DNA of 64,000 nucleotides from assembly GCA_014904845.1 (NCBI GenBank), contig MU119230.1:62001-126000 (forward strand), given 5' to 3'. The DNA comes from Acephala macrosclerotiorum (lineage: Eukaryota > Ascomycota > Leotiomycetes > Helotiales > Mollisiaceae). Under the pieces are notes generated by a model. The model was not told where the DNA came from. It saw only the letters and a program-made list of their open reading frames with translations, and did not search any database. Shown here one piece after another: positions 46,780 to 56,742 of this stretch; positions within the stretch are counted from its first letter, which is position 1, and each line of letters opens with the position of its first letter. Made by a program: the position numbers and the translations under genes.

Positions 46780-47514
46780 TTACACCACCGCAGCCATAGG
46801 CTTCTTCACGCTAGGATGAGACTCCTCAGACACAACACTCTTCCAGTCAGCTTCCCAGTCATCCTTTCTGTCGACTTTCACGCGTTCAGGAAGAACACCG
46901 GGGTAGGCGCCAGGATATGGTGGCAGCGACAGTCTCCTCCCCGTTTTCCCCAAGTGTCCATGCTCCAAGAGATTGAACACGACCAAAAGCAGTTGGATCA
47001 ATCTATGTTTCAAGATCAGAACCTACAGTCATAAATTTGGGAGGATACTGTGGACTTACACCGAAACCAACAACATCGTGGCACCAATTTCCTCCTCTTG
47101 CAACCAATCTGAATTGTTGTCATATTCCCAATGCTGCCCGTTGCTCAAATACGTGACATTGTCATGAGCAAATCCGATACTGCCCAATGCCGCCACCGCG
47201 ATGAAGATCAGCAAGTCTCCAATGGCGAGGAAGAGGTGGGAGGTGCGGGTGTGGCGCATGAAAACGATAGAGGCAATGTTCCAGGCAATGGATATAGCTC
47301 CCTATCTGAGTCAGCTTTATGAAGTTTGTTCAATTCATGAGAGGCGTACAGCAGTGACAGGTAAAGTGGTTAATCCAGTCTCCTCACTTGCATAATCGCC
47401 AACCACACGTGTGAGGATCACGCAGTACAATGCAAGCCCTGCGGTAGCAAAGATACCAGCCGCAATGCGGAGGAAGAAGATTAGGTTGCGAAACGGAGTC
47501 CTTGTTCTCGCCAT
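46780..47514 (-). CDS. four-transmembrane protein, MARVEL-like
   Basis: Three exons (47350-47514, 47062-47301, 46780-47022) join in frame to about 215 aa. Four hydrophobic segments are visible: LIFFLRIAAGIFATAGLALY, AISIAWNIASIVFM, LFLAIGDLLIFIAVAALGSI and TMLLVSVLILKHRLIQLLLV. The C-terminal tail of about 60 residues is hydrophilic and Pro-rich (LSLPPYPGAYPGVLPERVKV). The size and topology match the many fungal MARVEL-like proteins, which act in membrane organisation; a specific role cannot be inferred. Intron 2 is only 39 nt (47023-47061). It is convergent with the HAUS3-like gene, with about 100 nt between the stops. Confidence 0.72.
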
Positions 47515-48347
47515 TGTTCGTACCAATTTCAGAGACTTGAGATTGTGGTTTCAGGTTTCGCTTTCAGAATTATCGACAAGTGGAAGAAGGCCAGATGTAA
47601 GATATACACAGAACCTGTGAGGGGTACTCAGATACGACCTTCAAGCTTGGTACATAGAGATGCGCAGCAGGTTGACCGGGAGTCTTGAAAGTATCAAGCA
47701 ATTATGATCTTCGACCCTCGGCCGCCGCCAGTGCGCGGGGAAGGTCGTGATGCACCACCTCGTATTCTGCGATGCTTCATCCTTCGTGTCTTGGCGTTCA
47801 GCATCGCCAATTAGGATCCCACACAGATTGTGATAGTTTACAGCATCACTGCAGGAACACGAGAGATGACGAGGCTTCGTGACTTGAAACAGGCTATTGC
47901 ATTTAGCAAAAGTCGGATGCTTATTCAGTGGCCAAGAATGTTTACCAGTTTGGGCTTTCGCTTGTTTGTTTGCTTTATTTTGCTGGTACAAATGCTGCTG
48001 CCTACGTAAAGCCTCAAGATCTGTAATATCGCACGATACTATTGCATCCTTTGGTTTGTAGAAGCGGACACCAACTCTTCCTTATCTTTCATATTCACAA
48101 CATCGACACCAAAACGTGATTCACATCCCAGATCAGAGTGAAACCTGCTCACGATCTCCTCACCTCCACTTCCCGCTCACTCTCTCAACCCCAACCTCTG
48201 AATGTGATCCTCACTCGCACCCCTTGCGAACAGCCCATCATCCTTCACCGTACTCCTCACATCCCTCGGCCCCATATCCTCACTATACCTACTCGCCCAA
48301 TGCATACTCTGTCTATTATCCCACCACATCAACGTCCCCCTCTCCTT
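47515..48347. other. intergenic
   Basis: This should hold the promoter of the four-TM gene and the 3' flank of the TauD remnant. The plus strand is pyrimidine-rich from 48060 to 48350. A 116-codon minus frame at 47641-47991 shows no domain and I do not accept it. Confidence 0.45.
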
Positions 48348-49347
48348 CTACTTAGCCTTAAACATATATTTCTCCTGTGTACACCAAGCTATCAAATCCC
48401 ACGCCAATTTCTGACTGTCCTTCACCTTTTTCCCATCTCCCTCAAACACCCTTTTCGTATGTGCAGTTAGATATAATTTTTCTTCCCCACTTGGTCCAAC
48501 ATGGACTGGTTTGTGATAGCTTGGGGGTTTCTTGGTGAGTTCTTCAACGGCAGGTTCGTGGTATACTTCTGGAGAAGCGAGTTTTCGGGAATGCCAGAGT
48601 GAGTGCTCGACGGCCAGGGTTCGGAGGTACGTCTTGCGTTCTGGGGGAAGGTCGCGGAAGGCGAGTCGTATGTCAGCGAAGTAGGTGGGTGATTTAGGGG
48701 AGGTGGGGGAGGGGGATGGGATGTGGGAGAGAAGGAGGGAGTATTTGGAGCGGTGTTGGTTGAAGGAGGAGTCTGTGCCAGAGGGCGTTGCCGAGGGAGT
48801 GGTGCCATCTTCTCTGCTTGGAGGTTAGCAGTGGATGTTGAGGTTCGGGGAGGGAGAAACAAGTACAAAGTCTTTCTTCACCAAGCTCCCGTCGGCCTCG
48901 AGGTTCGAAACATCGAATAGGTACTCGCTTCCCACGCGCTCGCTGCCTCCCCAAGATGGATTGGCTTCTAGCTCTCAAAGCTGTTTCGAGAATGGGACCT
49001 GGCGGTCATTGTCGAGATTTGTGTACCGGAAGATCAGTACTGCGTATTTGTTTTGGAGGTTAATTAACTGAGAAGAATTAGAACATCAATACAGACGAGC
49101 TCTGGGAAGTGAGGTGTGCTACAGTTGCAAGAACGTTTTGGTCAATGGGAACATCCTCCCACTCCGCACCTTCTATCTCCGCTCCGAAAGATCCTTTGAT
49201 GGAAAATACGGTAAGTCCGTTGAGTTTATAGGAGGTGAGTGCTCTTTGTTCAAATATGGCTACGGATCCCAGGTTGTACAGAGCTTGACGATAGGAGCTT
49301 TCATAAGGATCATCACTTGTCTTTCTCTTCCTTTGGCTTGGCTTCAT
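48348..49347 (-). pseudogene. TauD/TfdA alpha-ketoglutarate dioxygenase, broken
   Basis: Exon 1 (49123-49347) reads MKPSQRKRKTSDDPYESSYR and TVFSIKGSFGAEIEGAEWED. After a 55-nt intron comes LINLQNKYAVLIFRYTNLDN and PFSKQL, then TGA (48975-48977) where relatives have glycine, then ELEANPSWGGSERVGSEYLF and DVSNLEADGSLVKKDFVL. After another intron RRWHHSLGNALWH is read, then the frame shifts at about 48773-48775 to TDSSFNQHRSKYSLL, FADIRLAFRDLPPERKTYL and VEHSLWHSRKL up to the TAG at 48348. The shift lies exactly in the metal-binding HxD motif (WH|TD), as if two bases of a CACACA run were lost. These enzymes use 2-oxoglutarate and Fe(II) to hydroxylate or split sulfonates, phenoxyacids and similar small acids. 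With a stop and a frameshift it cannot be active. Confidence 0.8.
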
Positions 49348-49846
49348 TGTCTCGGTATTTGGATGCTTTATGATGTTACCTTAAGTGGAGTTTATGGGGT
49401 ATTGCTGGTAGTGGATTATGCGCGGTTGTAGCGTGATTCGGGAAAGAGCCGACGTTGCCGATAAGGCTGATGGGTGAGGATATATTCAGCTTTTGGAAGT
49501 AGAATATATATCTTCGTTTATGAACTGTCAATACTTGGAATAAAGGAGTCGGTGCCGATGTTTCATCTGACGGAGACTCAAGGGAAGCGACCGACATATC
49601 AGGAGAGGGGATGTTAGCCATATTCGCGATGGTTTTCCGTTCATGGCCATGTCGGAGAATCATGACATAGTATTTCGCTCCGTGTTGCTTCATTAAGAGG
49701 ATAACCTTCCAACAGAATTACGTATATAGAGTTTCTAGCCAATCATGTTACTTGTATGTCCTGTTTTTGCCGCCCATTCCCAACCCATGCCTTTCAGCTT
49801 TGGACGTCGTACACCTATCATAATGCGGTCATACGGCTCAGTCTAC
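49348..49846. other. intergenic
   Basis: No gene was seen between the TauD remnant and the stop codon of the next minus-strand regulator. Confidence 0.5.
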
Positions 49847-52481
49847 CTATAAAACAGGAAAATCGATGCCATCATCTCGGAACAACCCGCCTTGCCAATC
49901 GAATCCCGCGTCCAGCATCATTTCAAAAAGTCCATCCATGCTCATGTCGCCGCTTCCGAGGTCAAGTCCGCTTATGTCCTCGCCAGTTTTCTGAGCCTCA
50001 GGGTTTCCTTCTTTGCTTCCTTTCAAGATCACGGAGAATACATTGTTGATTATTGTCCTGTAATCAGCGGCTGGATGGGCAGCTGAGGTTCGACAGATTG
50101 CGTCGAATATTTGGGATGCCAGTGAGATGAGACGAAAGAATAATGAGGTAGGTCTTGGAGCTGCCGGTGCCACAGTGCGAATAGATGAAGAGTGAGCTAG
50201 ATGCAAGATTTGGAGCTCGTCATCGATGGCTCCACGAGTATAACATAGTACTAGGAATACAGCTGCGAAGCTGTGAGTAATCCATGCCGAGTCGACAGCA
50301 AAGCGGAACCGTCCAATTGCTGCTTCATCGATTGTGAAAGGTCCAGACGGGAACGAGCTCAAGATTTGGCTTTGTGATGTCCAGGATTGCCAATTTGTTT
50401 CATTTGCAAGTGCAAGGATTGTTTGGGCTGCGGCTGTGAGGCTATTGTCAAGTGCTTGGAGAAGAGAGAGCTGCATTGGTTGCTGAGTAGATTTTGGTGA
50501 AAGAATTGATCCAAGTCCAGCGCTGTTGATAGCAAGGCGATACCACCGGAAGGAGGTGAATGGGATTTGACTATGATGGAAGTCGTTGCTCAATGAGGTG
50601 AGCCAGAATGATTCCCAAGAATCAAAGTCGGAGTTGGCTCTCTTCAGGGTTGCAGCATCGAGAGTCCGAACACTGGGGTCTCCGCTACTCTTTGCTGCCT
50701 TCTTTATAATGGTAACTAGTTCACAGATGGCAGCAATCTTCGAGTCGCTAGGCTTCAGCGAATCTTTGTGAAATGCAAAGTTTCGGGCGACTTTCATTAT
50801 CGGTTCCGGATCCAAGGATGCAGGCAGACCAGCAGACAGCATCAAATGGCAGTCGCACGTGAGTAGGTTGATCCATACTCTCAATCGAGCAAAATCTTCC
50901 TGTGTAGGAGACTCTGTAAACCCAGAAAGGAAAGGTTCGATCACTGTTCGGTCCAGACCTAAAAATATAGCATATCGAATAGCAAGACCTAGAACACTCC
51001 AGGCAGAGATGTCATTGTCTAGAAGTTATTAGATCGTGGTTCCATGATTGAGGGGTATGCTCTCACATCGCGTTTGACAAATACCCGGAGTCAGTTGTTC
51101 TGTTGGCATCCATTGGATGTATAACAACAATGTTCTGATGTGATCGAGATTCACGTCTGACAAGGTCGGTTGGAGTAGTAGACGTGATACGCTTTGGTCA
51201 AGCAAAGAGACGAGATGTTTATACGCATGATGCAACCCTTGGAAATTCATTTGACTTGCCTTTAGGTCAGCCTTCACAAAGCTAGGTCCCCAGGGATTAG
51301 CATCGTACCTGTTGGCTGCTTGCCAGAATCTGGCACCAACCGTGCACACGGAGAGGAAAAGAGTGGGACTAGTTTGGCGAACGGAAGACGCTGAGCGTTG
51401 CGTTTGAACGCAGAGAAATGGAGCATGCGGATGACAGTGGGCAAAGAATCTATGAGAAGAAGATGTCAGTAACCCTAATGAGACTTGATCTCGAGAGTCC
51501 AGCCTATTCGGATACATTTTTGTTTTGCTAATGATTGATCCACGGAGAAAGAGGCGCAAAAATGACGATCAAGCAGGACATTAAGACTTACATGTCAAAG
51601 GCCTGCTGGGCCTCTTCAAGAGTCATGATACCTTGCACAATGGGATCTTGCTCGGATGTCCGAATGTCTTTTCTGCTAAGAACAGGAAGTATAGGATCGT
51701 ATGTCATGCTTCTCGCTTCTGTGCTCTCCTTGGACAATGTTTTCAGGTTCCGTAGAGTCGACATCGGCGTATCAAGGTCAACTGCATCCATTGTAAATCC
51801 AGGATCCGTGGGCGGAGGGGAGGGCAGCTCAGAGCCGAATACGGTTTGATTGGCTTTTTCATTCTGAGAATGGTTCTTCGCAGAAACGTTTGATGGCGAG
51901 AAAATCCTGGCAGCACTTGTCAATATTTCAAGATCCGTTGCGTTTTCTCAATGACAGAGTCTTACTGGTTGAGATCCACCTCTGTCGAGTACTCAGGATT
52001 GGATCCAAGATCTGTAGGCATGGTTGACATATCAACTTCACCGCCAAGACTGGGCATTGTGTTTTGCACCACCACTTTTCGGTCTGCTCGCCCTTCCCGC
52101 CCCTCACGTAGTTCTCGCAGCGCTTCTTCCAGCTCTAGTATTCTTCTCTGGTGCTCCATCACTTGCTTGTGTATCTTGCTGACTTTATGGACCGTGTTCG
52201 AAAGAGTCCCATGTTCCCCCTCGTTGTCTGGCGGGGTGGTCGTGAAGGAACATGTGGCTCCTAGCTGGCAACATCTTCGACAGGGTAGTGTAGGATCTGA
52301 CTGTGCTGGTCCATCACAGCGTTGCTTGCGCATGCGACACTGGAGACAAATGAATATCGACCCCAGGATTGCGTACTTCTCTGCCACTTACCTGTATGCA
52401 GGCTCGTGATGTCCGGCGCATTTTTGCTGGTGGCTCGCTATCTTGAGACTGCTCCTGATCGTCCCTGCTGCGTGATCCCAT
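49847..52481 (-). CDS. Zn2Cys6 transcription factor with fungal-specific TF domain
   Basis: Five exons (52392-52481, 51966-52339, 51592-51906, 51067-51449, 49847-51018) join in frame to about 777 aa. The N-terminus MGSRSRDDQEQSQDSEPPAK leads to the cluster RACIQ|CRMRKQRC with PCRRCCQLGATC, and an intron splits the first Cys pair. A leucine-rich coil follows (HKQVMEHQRRILELEEALRE), probably for dimerisation. The middle domain starts FFAHCHPHAPFL and has VGARFWQAANRY, AWSVLGLAIRYAIFLGLDRT and ARLRVWINLLTCDCHL. The C-terminus is acidic (GGLFRDDGIDFPVL), possibly an activation region. It is nuclear with unknown targets. It sits beside the broken dioxygenase in tandem, so the two may once have formed a catabolic unit. 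Confidence 0.87.
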
Positions 52482-53470
52482 CTCGACTTGAAAGGGTCAA
52501 AACAATGCAAACTTGAGGTACGAATCTCAGAGGCACTTGCCTATGAGACCTATCCCACTTTCAACATCATCACGACCCCTTGAAGACGGAAATAAATCAT
52601 GGCCTGTGACTGGACCCTTCAACCTTATCTTGACGAGCCAAGTTACTGGGCTATCCCCATCCTCGGAGAGTAACACAGACCGCATGGTGCACCTGTATAA
52701 TGGGTCGAGGCTCGAGACGAGTCATGGTGAAGTTCATGAAGAGAAGAGGTCGTCGCTGACAATTTTAGAGACAAGTGTCATGATTGGCTGACTCACTAGC
52801 TCACCCCTCTCAAGACAAGCTTTCAGCCACACCAGCCCCTTTTCAACGCCACATCGGTATCTTTAAACAACTTCAGGACTTTCGTTTTTTCATCGAAACC
52901 CCCGAATTAAGGAGCGAGGCTTCCTGGTGCGATGACCAAATTGATGGCAAAGGCGGCTGAATGAAGATATCCATTTCCAGAGATGCGTCCCTCACTAGTC
53001 ACCAGGTTCTCCTGGCAAAGCCAGAACTGAAGCTCAAGTCTTGAGGCTTTTGGTTCGCGCTTTGATCAACAATGCATTTTGTATCATTGGTTATTGATAT
53101 CAAGATACTCATAGTCGGTCCAGAGCCGATATTGCTGTTGTATTGTCAGAGCTCCTTCCCCACCTTTGACCCCCACCGAGCCCACAATGTGCGTTGAGAT
53201 CAAGGATCACGAGCTATGCATCGCACAAGAGCGGAGACCATCAGTGAGAACTGTACCTCAGATATGAGGAGATCTGATGTCCCATCTTCCTTATCTCTGG
53301 AAGATATTGTATCTGTGGGCTTTGAATCTCCGTGAGATTACCTCCATATCAGGTCCCGGCAGTGAACCGAAATGTGCTTTCGATGGCTGCATGACTCGAT
53401 AGAAATAAAAGATGTTTCCCAAATCCTTGGTACTCGTTGCTTTTCCCTGTCATTCATCTCAATTGTCAAA
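52482..53470. other. intergenic, divergent
   Basis: Nearly 1 kb lies between the regulator (minus) and the decayed permease (plus). No gene was seen; short plus frames at 52513-52791 lack support. Confidence 0.45.
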
Positions 53471-55920
53471 ATGGCTTCGAACATTGACTCGACGTTGGAC
53501 CGAAAGCCGTTAAGTTCGGACAACAGTGTCGGCGGTAAGAAGCAGGTCGGATTCAGCACCAGCATTGATGTAGCAACTATTGATACGCCAGCGCCGCTCG
53601 AAGCTGCTCATGCTGCTGAATATGTCGAGTTCTTGCGACTCAAGACTCATTTCGAGTCGGATCCGAAGGCATACAAGGCGCTTGTTCGACGGCGTGCGTT
53701 TCTTCGCCTGGATGTCAATTGAAAGTGCTGATCAAAAACAGTCGATCTTCGGATTATTCCCATGCTTTTCCTGTTTTATTTGTTGAACTCTCTCGACAGT
53801 AAGGGTTTTTCAAGAAGCTCATTTATTACAATTCACGAGTCCGTACTAACCTTTTGCAGAATCAAATGCTGGAAACGTGAAGGTAATTCCTTCCCCCTTT
53901 TGGCCAAGCGGGATCATCACCCGATGCATGTACTTCATAGATCTACACTTCCCTCGAGGACACCTATATGACCAGCCATCAGTTCAATCTTGCTCTGACT
54001 TGGTATTTCTTCAGTAAGTCTCACCCCCGCCAGGCAACAGCACATGCTAACTCCAATTCTCAGTCTATGCCTTCCTCGAAGCACCATCGAAGTAAGTTCC
54101 GACACAATTATTAGGACGATATGCATCGTCACAATCCTGCAGCATGTGCATGCGGAAGTTTGGCCCAAAGCTATGGCTTTCCGACCTAATAATATTGTAA
54201 GGTACCATCACTCTTGGAAGTGCATGGGTCAAGAGCTATAGCGACTACTGTACGGCTCGAATTATGCTTGGTGTTTTCGAGGCGGGATTGTTCCAAGGTA
54301 TTTCCAATTTTACATGTCGCTCTAGTCCATAAAGCTGACTCTGAACCTTTAGGATGTATTTACAATCTCCAGCTCTTCAAATGATCGTCACTGACAACAC
54401 TAGGTTTCCATACCCTGAGCTGCTGGTATTTGAGTAGTGGGCTTCAAACTCGGTGTACATATTGGTACAGCGTAATCATGCTTTCTGGTGCGTTCGTAAG
54501 TGTCACAGGTCTCATTAGACAATTTCGACAATTTCACGTTATTCTAACATTGAATCTAGGGGGGTTTCCTCGCTTACGCTGCGGGCCTCTCCAAGGCCCC
54601 AAACAATGGCAGTAAGAACTCTTCCTTCATCGTTCATTTTTCAACCCGCTCAGCTCTCGCAGGTATCTATTCATCATCGAGGGCGTCATCACAATATTCG
54701 TTGGCCTTCTCGGTCTCTGGCTCTGCGTCGACTTCCTAGAGGCCTGGTCCTCTCGGTTCTTCAGCCCGGATGAAATGAAGTTTCTCTAGCTCTGAGTCAA
54801 GTACGCTAATAGCCCGATCGCGCCTGATGATACTTTCAGATGGAGTGCTTTCTGGGTGGCTGTTAAGGACTGGAAGACTTAGTACGTGCTCTCGCTGTCT
54901 TAGTAAGATAATTCATGCGCTAATTACAACAGTTTCATTGCATCTCTCCTTACGTTCGGTGGCTCCGCGCCCACATACTCGTAAGAAGCTTCTCCTAAAT
55001 ATGTAGCTTATTTTGTTAACCTTGATTTCAGTGTGAACTACACTTTAGCAACAATGGTCAAATCACTCAGATACTCCTCCATCAAGACCCAAGCCATGAC
55101 CGACCCACCCTACGTCTTCACCTTCTTCGTGGTGATCCTCATAGTCCTTTGCTCAGACAAGTATCGATGCCGCGCCCGCTCCCTCCTAATCTCTTACTTC
55201 ATAGGCACAGCTGGAGTCGTAATTCTTTGGTTATGTCTCTACTACTCTAACCCCGCAGGAGTGAGTTACTTCGCGTTATTTTTAGTGGTGGTGGGGTACA
55301 ACATGCAAGCACCAGCCGTTGGTTCCTGGCTTGGAACTAATTTTCGCAATCCTGCGAAGAGGGCTGCTGCTATGGGGTGGCAAAGTACGTTTGGACAGTT
55401 GCTTGGTGGGATGATTGGTGCTAATATGCACGCATCTTGTCCAACTTCATTTGATTGTTGTTTGCTGAAATTTTGATAGGTTTGTCTTCTCTGAAGCACC
55501 AACCTACAACTCGGGGTTTATCACGCTTCTTGTTCTAGTCATGGTTGGTGGGGCTGGCGCTACAATCGCAAACTGGTATTGTCTTCGTGTCAGTTGAGAA
55601 CTCGTATTCAGGTGATATTGGTGGAGAATGCACTGAGACAGTGAGCAATGTGGGAATGACGATCGAGCATCGGCTCATATGGGTTGTCTCAGCTGGACTG
55701 GATGCACTAGTGAACTCACTTTATTAAGGGAACATTCCCACTTAGCTAGACGGGCAGATTAGACATCACAATACCACTCCTTTTGCCCTCTCAACTGATA
55801 CTTCGCGCATCAAATTTGAAGAAAGATCGTAACCCACCTGAGGAATTGGAGGGGAAATATACCGAGCAGCAATTAAGCAAGATGGGAGAGTATTCGCCTT
55901 ATTTCAGGTATATACTATAG
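53471..55920 (+). pseudogene. decayed Dal5/allantoate-permease-like MFS transporter
   Basis: Exon pieces in several frames give a whole ACS-family permease. They are MASNIDSTLDRKPLSSDNSV at 53471, DLRIIPMLFLFYLLNSLD, NAGNVK, HQFNLALTWYFF, YAFLEAPSN and RKFGPKLWLSDLIIL. After a TAA (54198-54200) follow GTITLGSAWVKSYSDYCTAR, LSCWYLSSGLQTRC, YLFIIEGVITIFVGLLGLWL and NPAKRAAAMGWQSTFGQLLG. A C-terminus RNPPEELEGKYTEQQLSKMG ends FRYIL at 55920. Splice-like GT...AG pairs remain between pieces, so it decayed in place and is not a processed copy. There are several further stops and an extra 200 nt near 55590-55790. It is the same family as the intact gene at 1941-3633. Confidence 0.8.
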
Positions 55921-56742
55921 ATGAGAGGGGTACTGTACGATAATTTCGAATGGAGCGAGAGCGAGATATGAAATGAAATGCGGGAGAAGAGATGAGATAA
56001 GACGCCATGGCGAGGAGGTTGATTGGGGCGTAGTCTAGTGGTTAACGCTAGCTAGAACGCGATGCGATCATGGGGGAGAAAAATTATGAAAAATTATCGA
56101 TGTTTCTCTCTGAAAACTCAGTTCCAATTTCGCCGAGCGATTCTAGAAAACTTTGCTATTATTCAAACAGCTTTAGAATAGCGCCTCTTATCACTGATTC
56201 CCCTGAAGCAAAAGGACGATGCCCCTAAGCTTAGCGAGCTTCAGTGATTGCGCCCATCTTACAATATTCTGGAACTTCAATTAACGAACAATTAAATTCT
56301 AACAGGCATTTGAGTTGCGAGACTCATTTTGAAACGAGATATTTGCTAATAAAAATTTATTTATTAACTTTTATTACAATACTTTCCTTTGGTGATGCGG
56401 GCTACTCCTCACTTTGGCATCTCATCATCGTTACACTGCGCCTGTGAGCGGGTGAGAAATTAAGCTTCAAGCTGTGCAAACGTTCATCAAGAAGGCTACA
56501 TTTTAAAGCGGTTGTTTAGAATTGTGATTTAATTTGGTAATCATGAAGTTGAGACGACAAATGTGATGCTTTGGAGTTGAGAGGTCCATGGAGAGCTTTG
56601 GACTCGCTTCGCCGTGAAGTTTGTGGCTGAACACACCCTAGAATTTTCTTAGACTTCCACCTATTATCGTTTAACAAATGGAGTGAAAGTTTGAGACACG
56701 TATTTCAGAGCCATAAATTCATTTCTAAGCAAGTACTTGGTG
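55921..56742. other. AT-rich stretch without a gene
   Basis: The part from 56060 to 56560 is AT-rich and gene-free and lies just after a tRNA-like remnant, which suggests a worn repeat. No terminal repeats or protein relics were found. Confidence 0.45.
56024..56075 (+). other. tRNA-like 5' half (A box), possible SINE head
   Basis: The sequence GGGGCGTAGTCTAGTGGTTA contains TAGTCTAGTGG, a perfect A-box pattern (TRGYNNARNGG), and continues with ACGCTAGCTAGAACGCGATG like a D-arm and anticodon arm. The expected B box (GGTTCGANTCC) is missing; instead the sequence runs into GATCATGGGGGAGAAAAATT. It is not a functional tRNA gene. Fungal SINEs often begin with a tRNA-derived head, and the AT-rich tail fits that. 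Confidence 0.45.

Noticed and set aside
7978..55920. RIP (repeat-induced point mutation) as the cause of the broken genes
   Set aside because: The lesions include indels and likely transversions and are sparse. Only the AT-rich 59.4-61.3 kb part could fit RIP.
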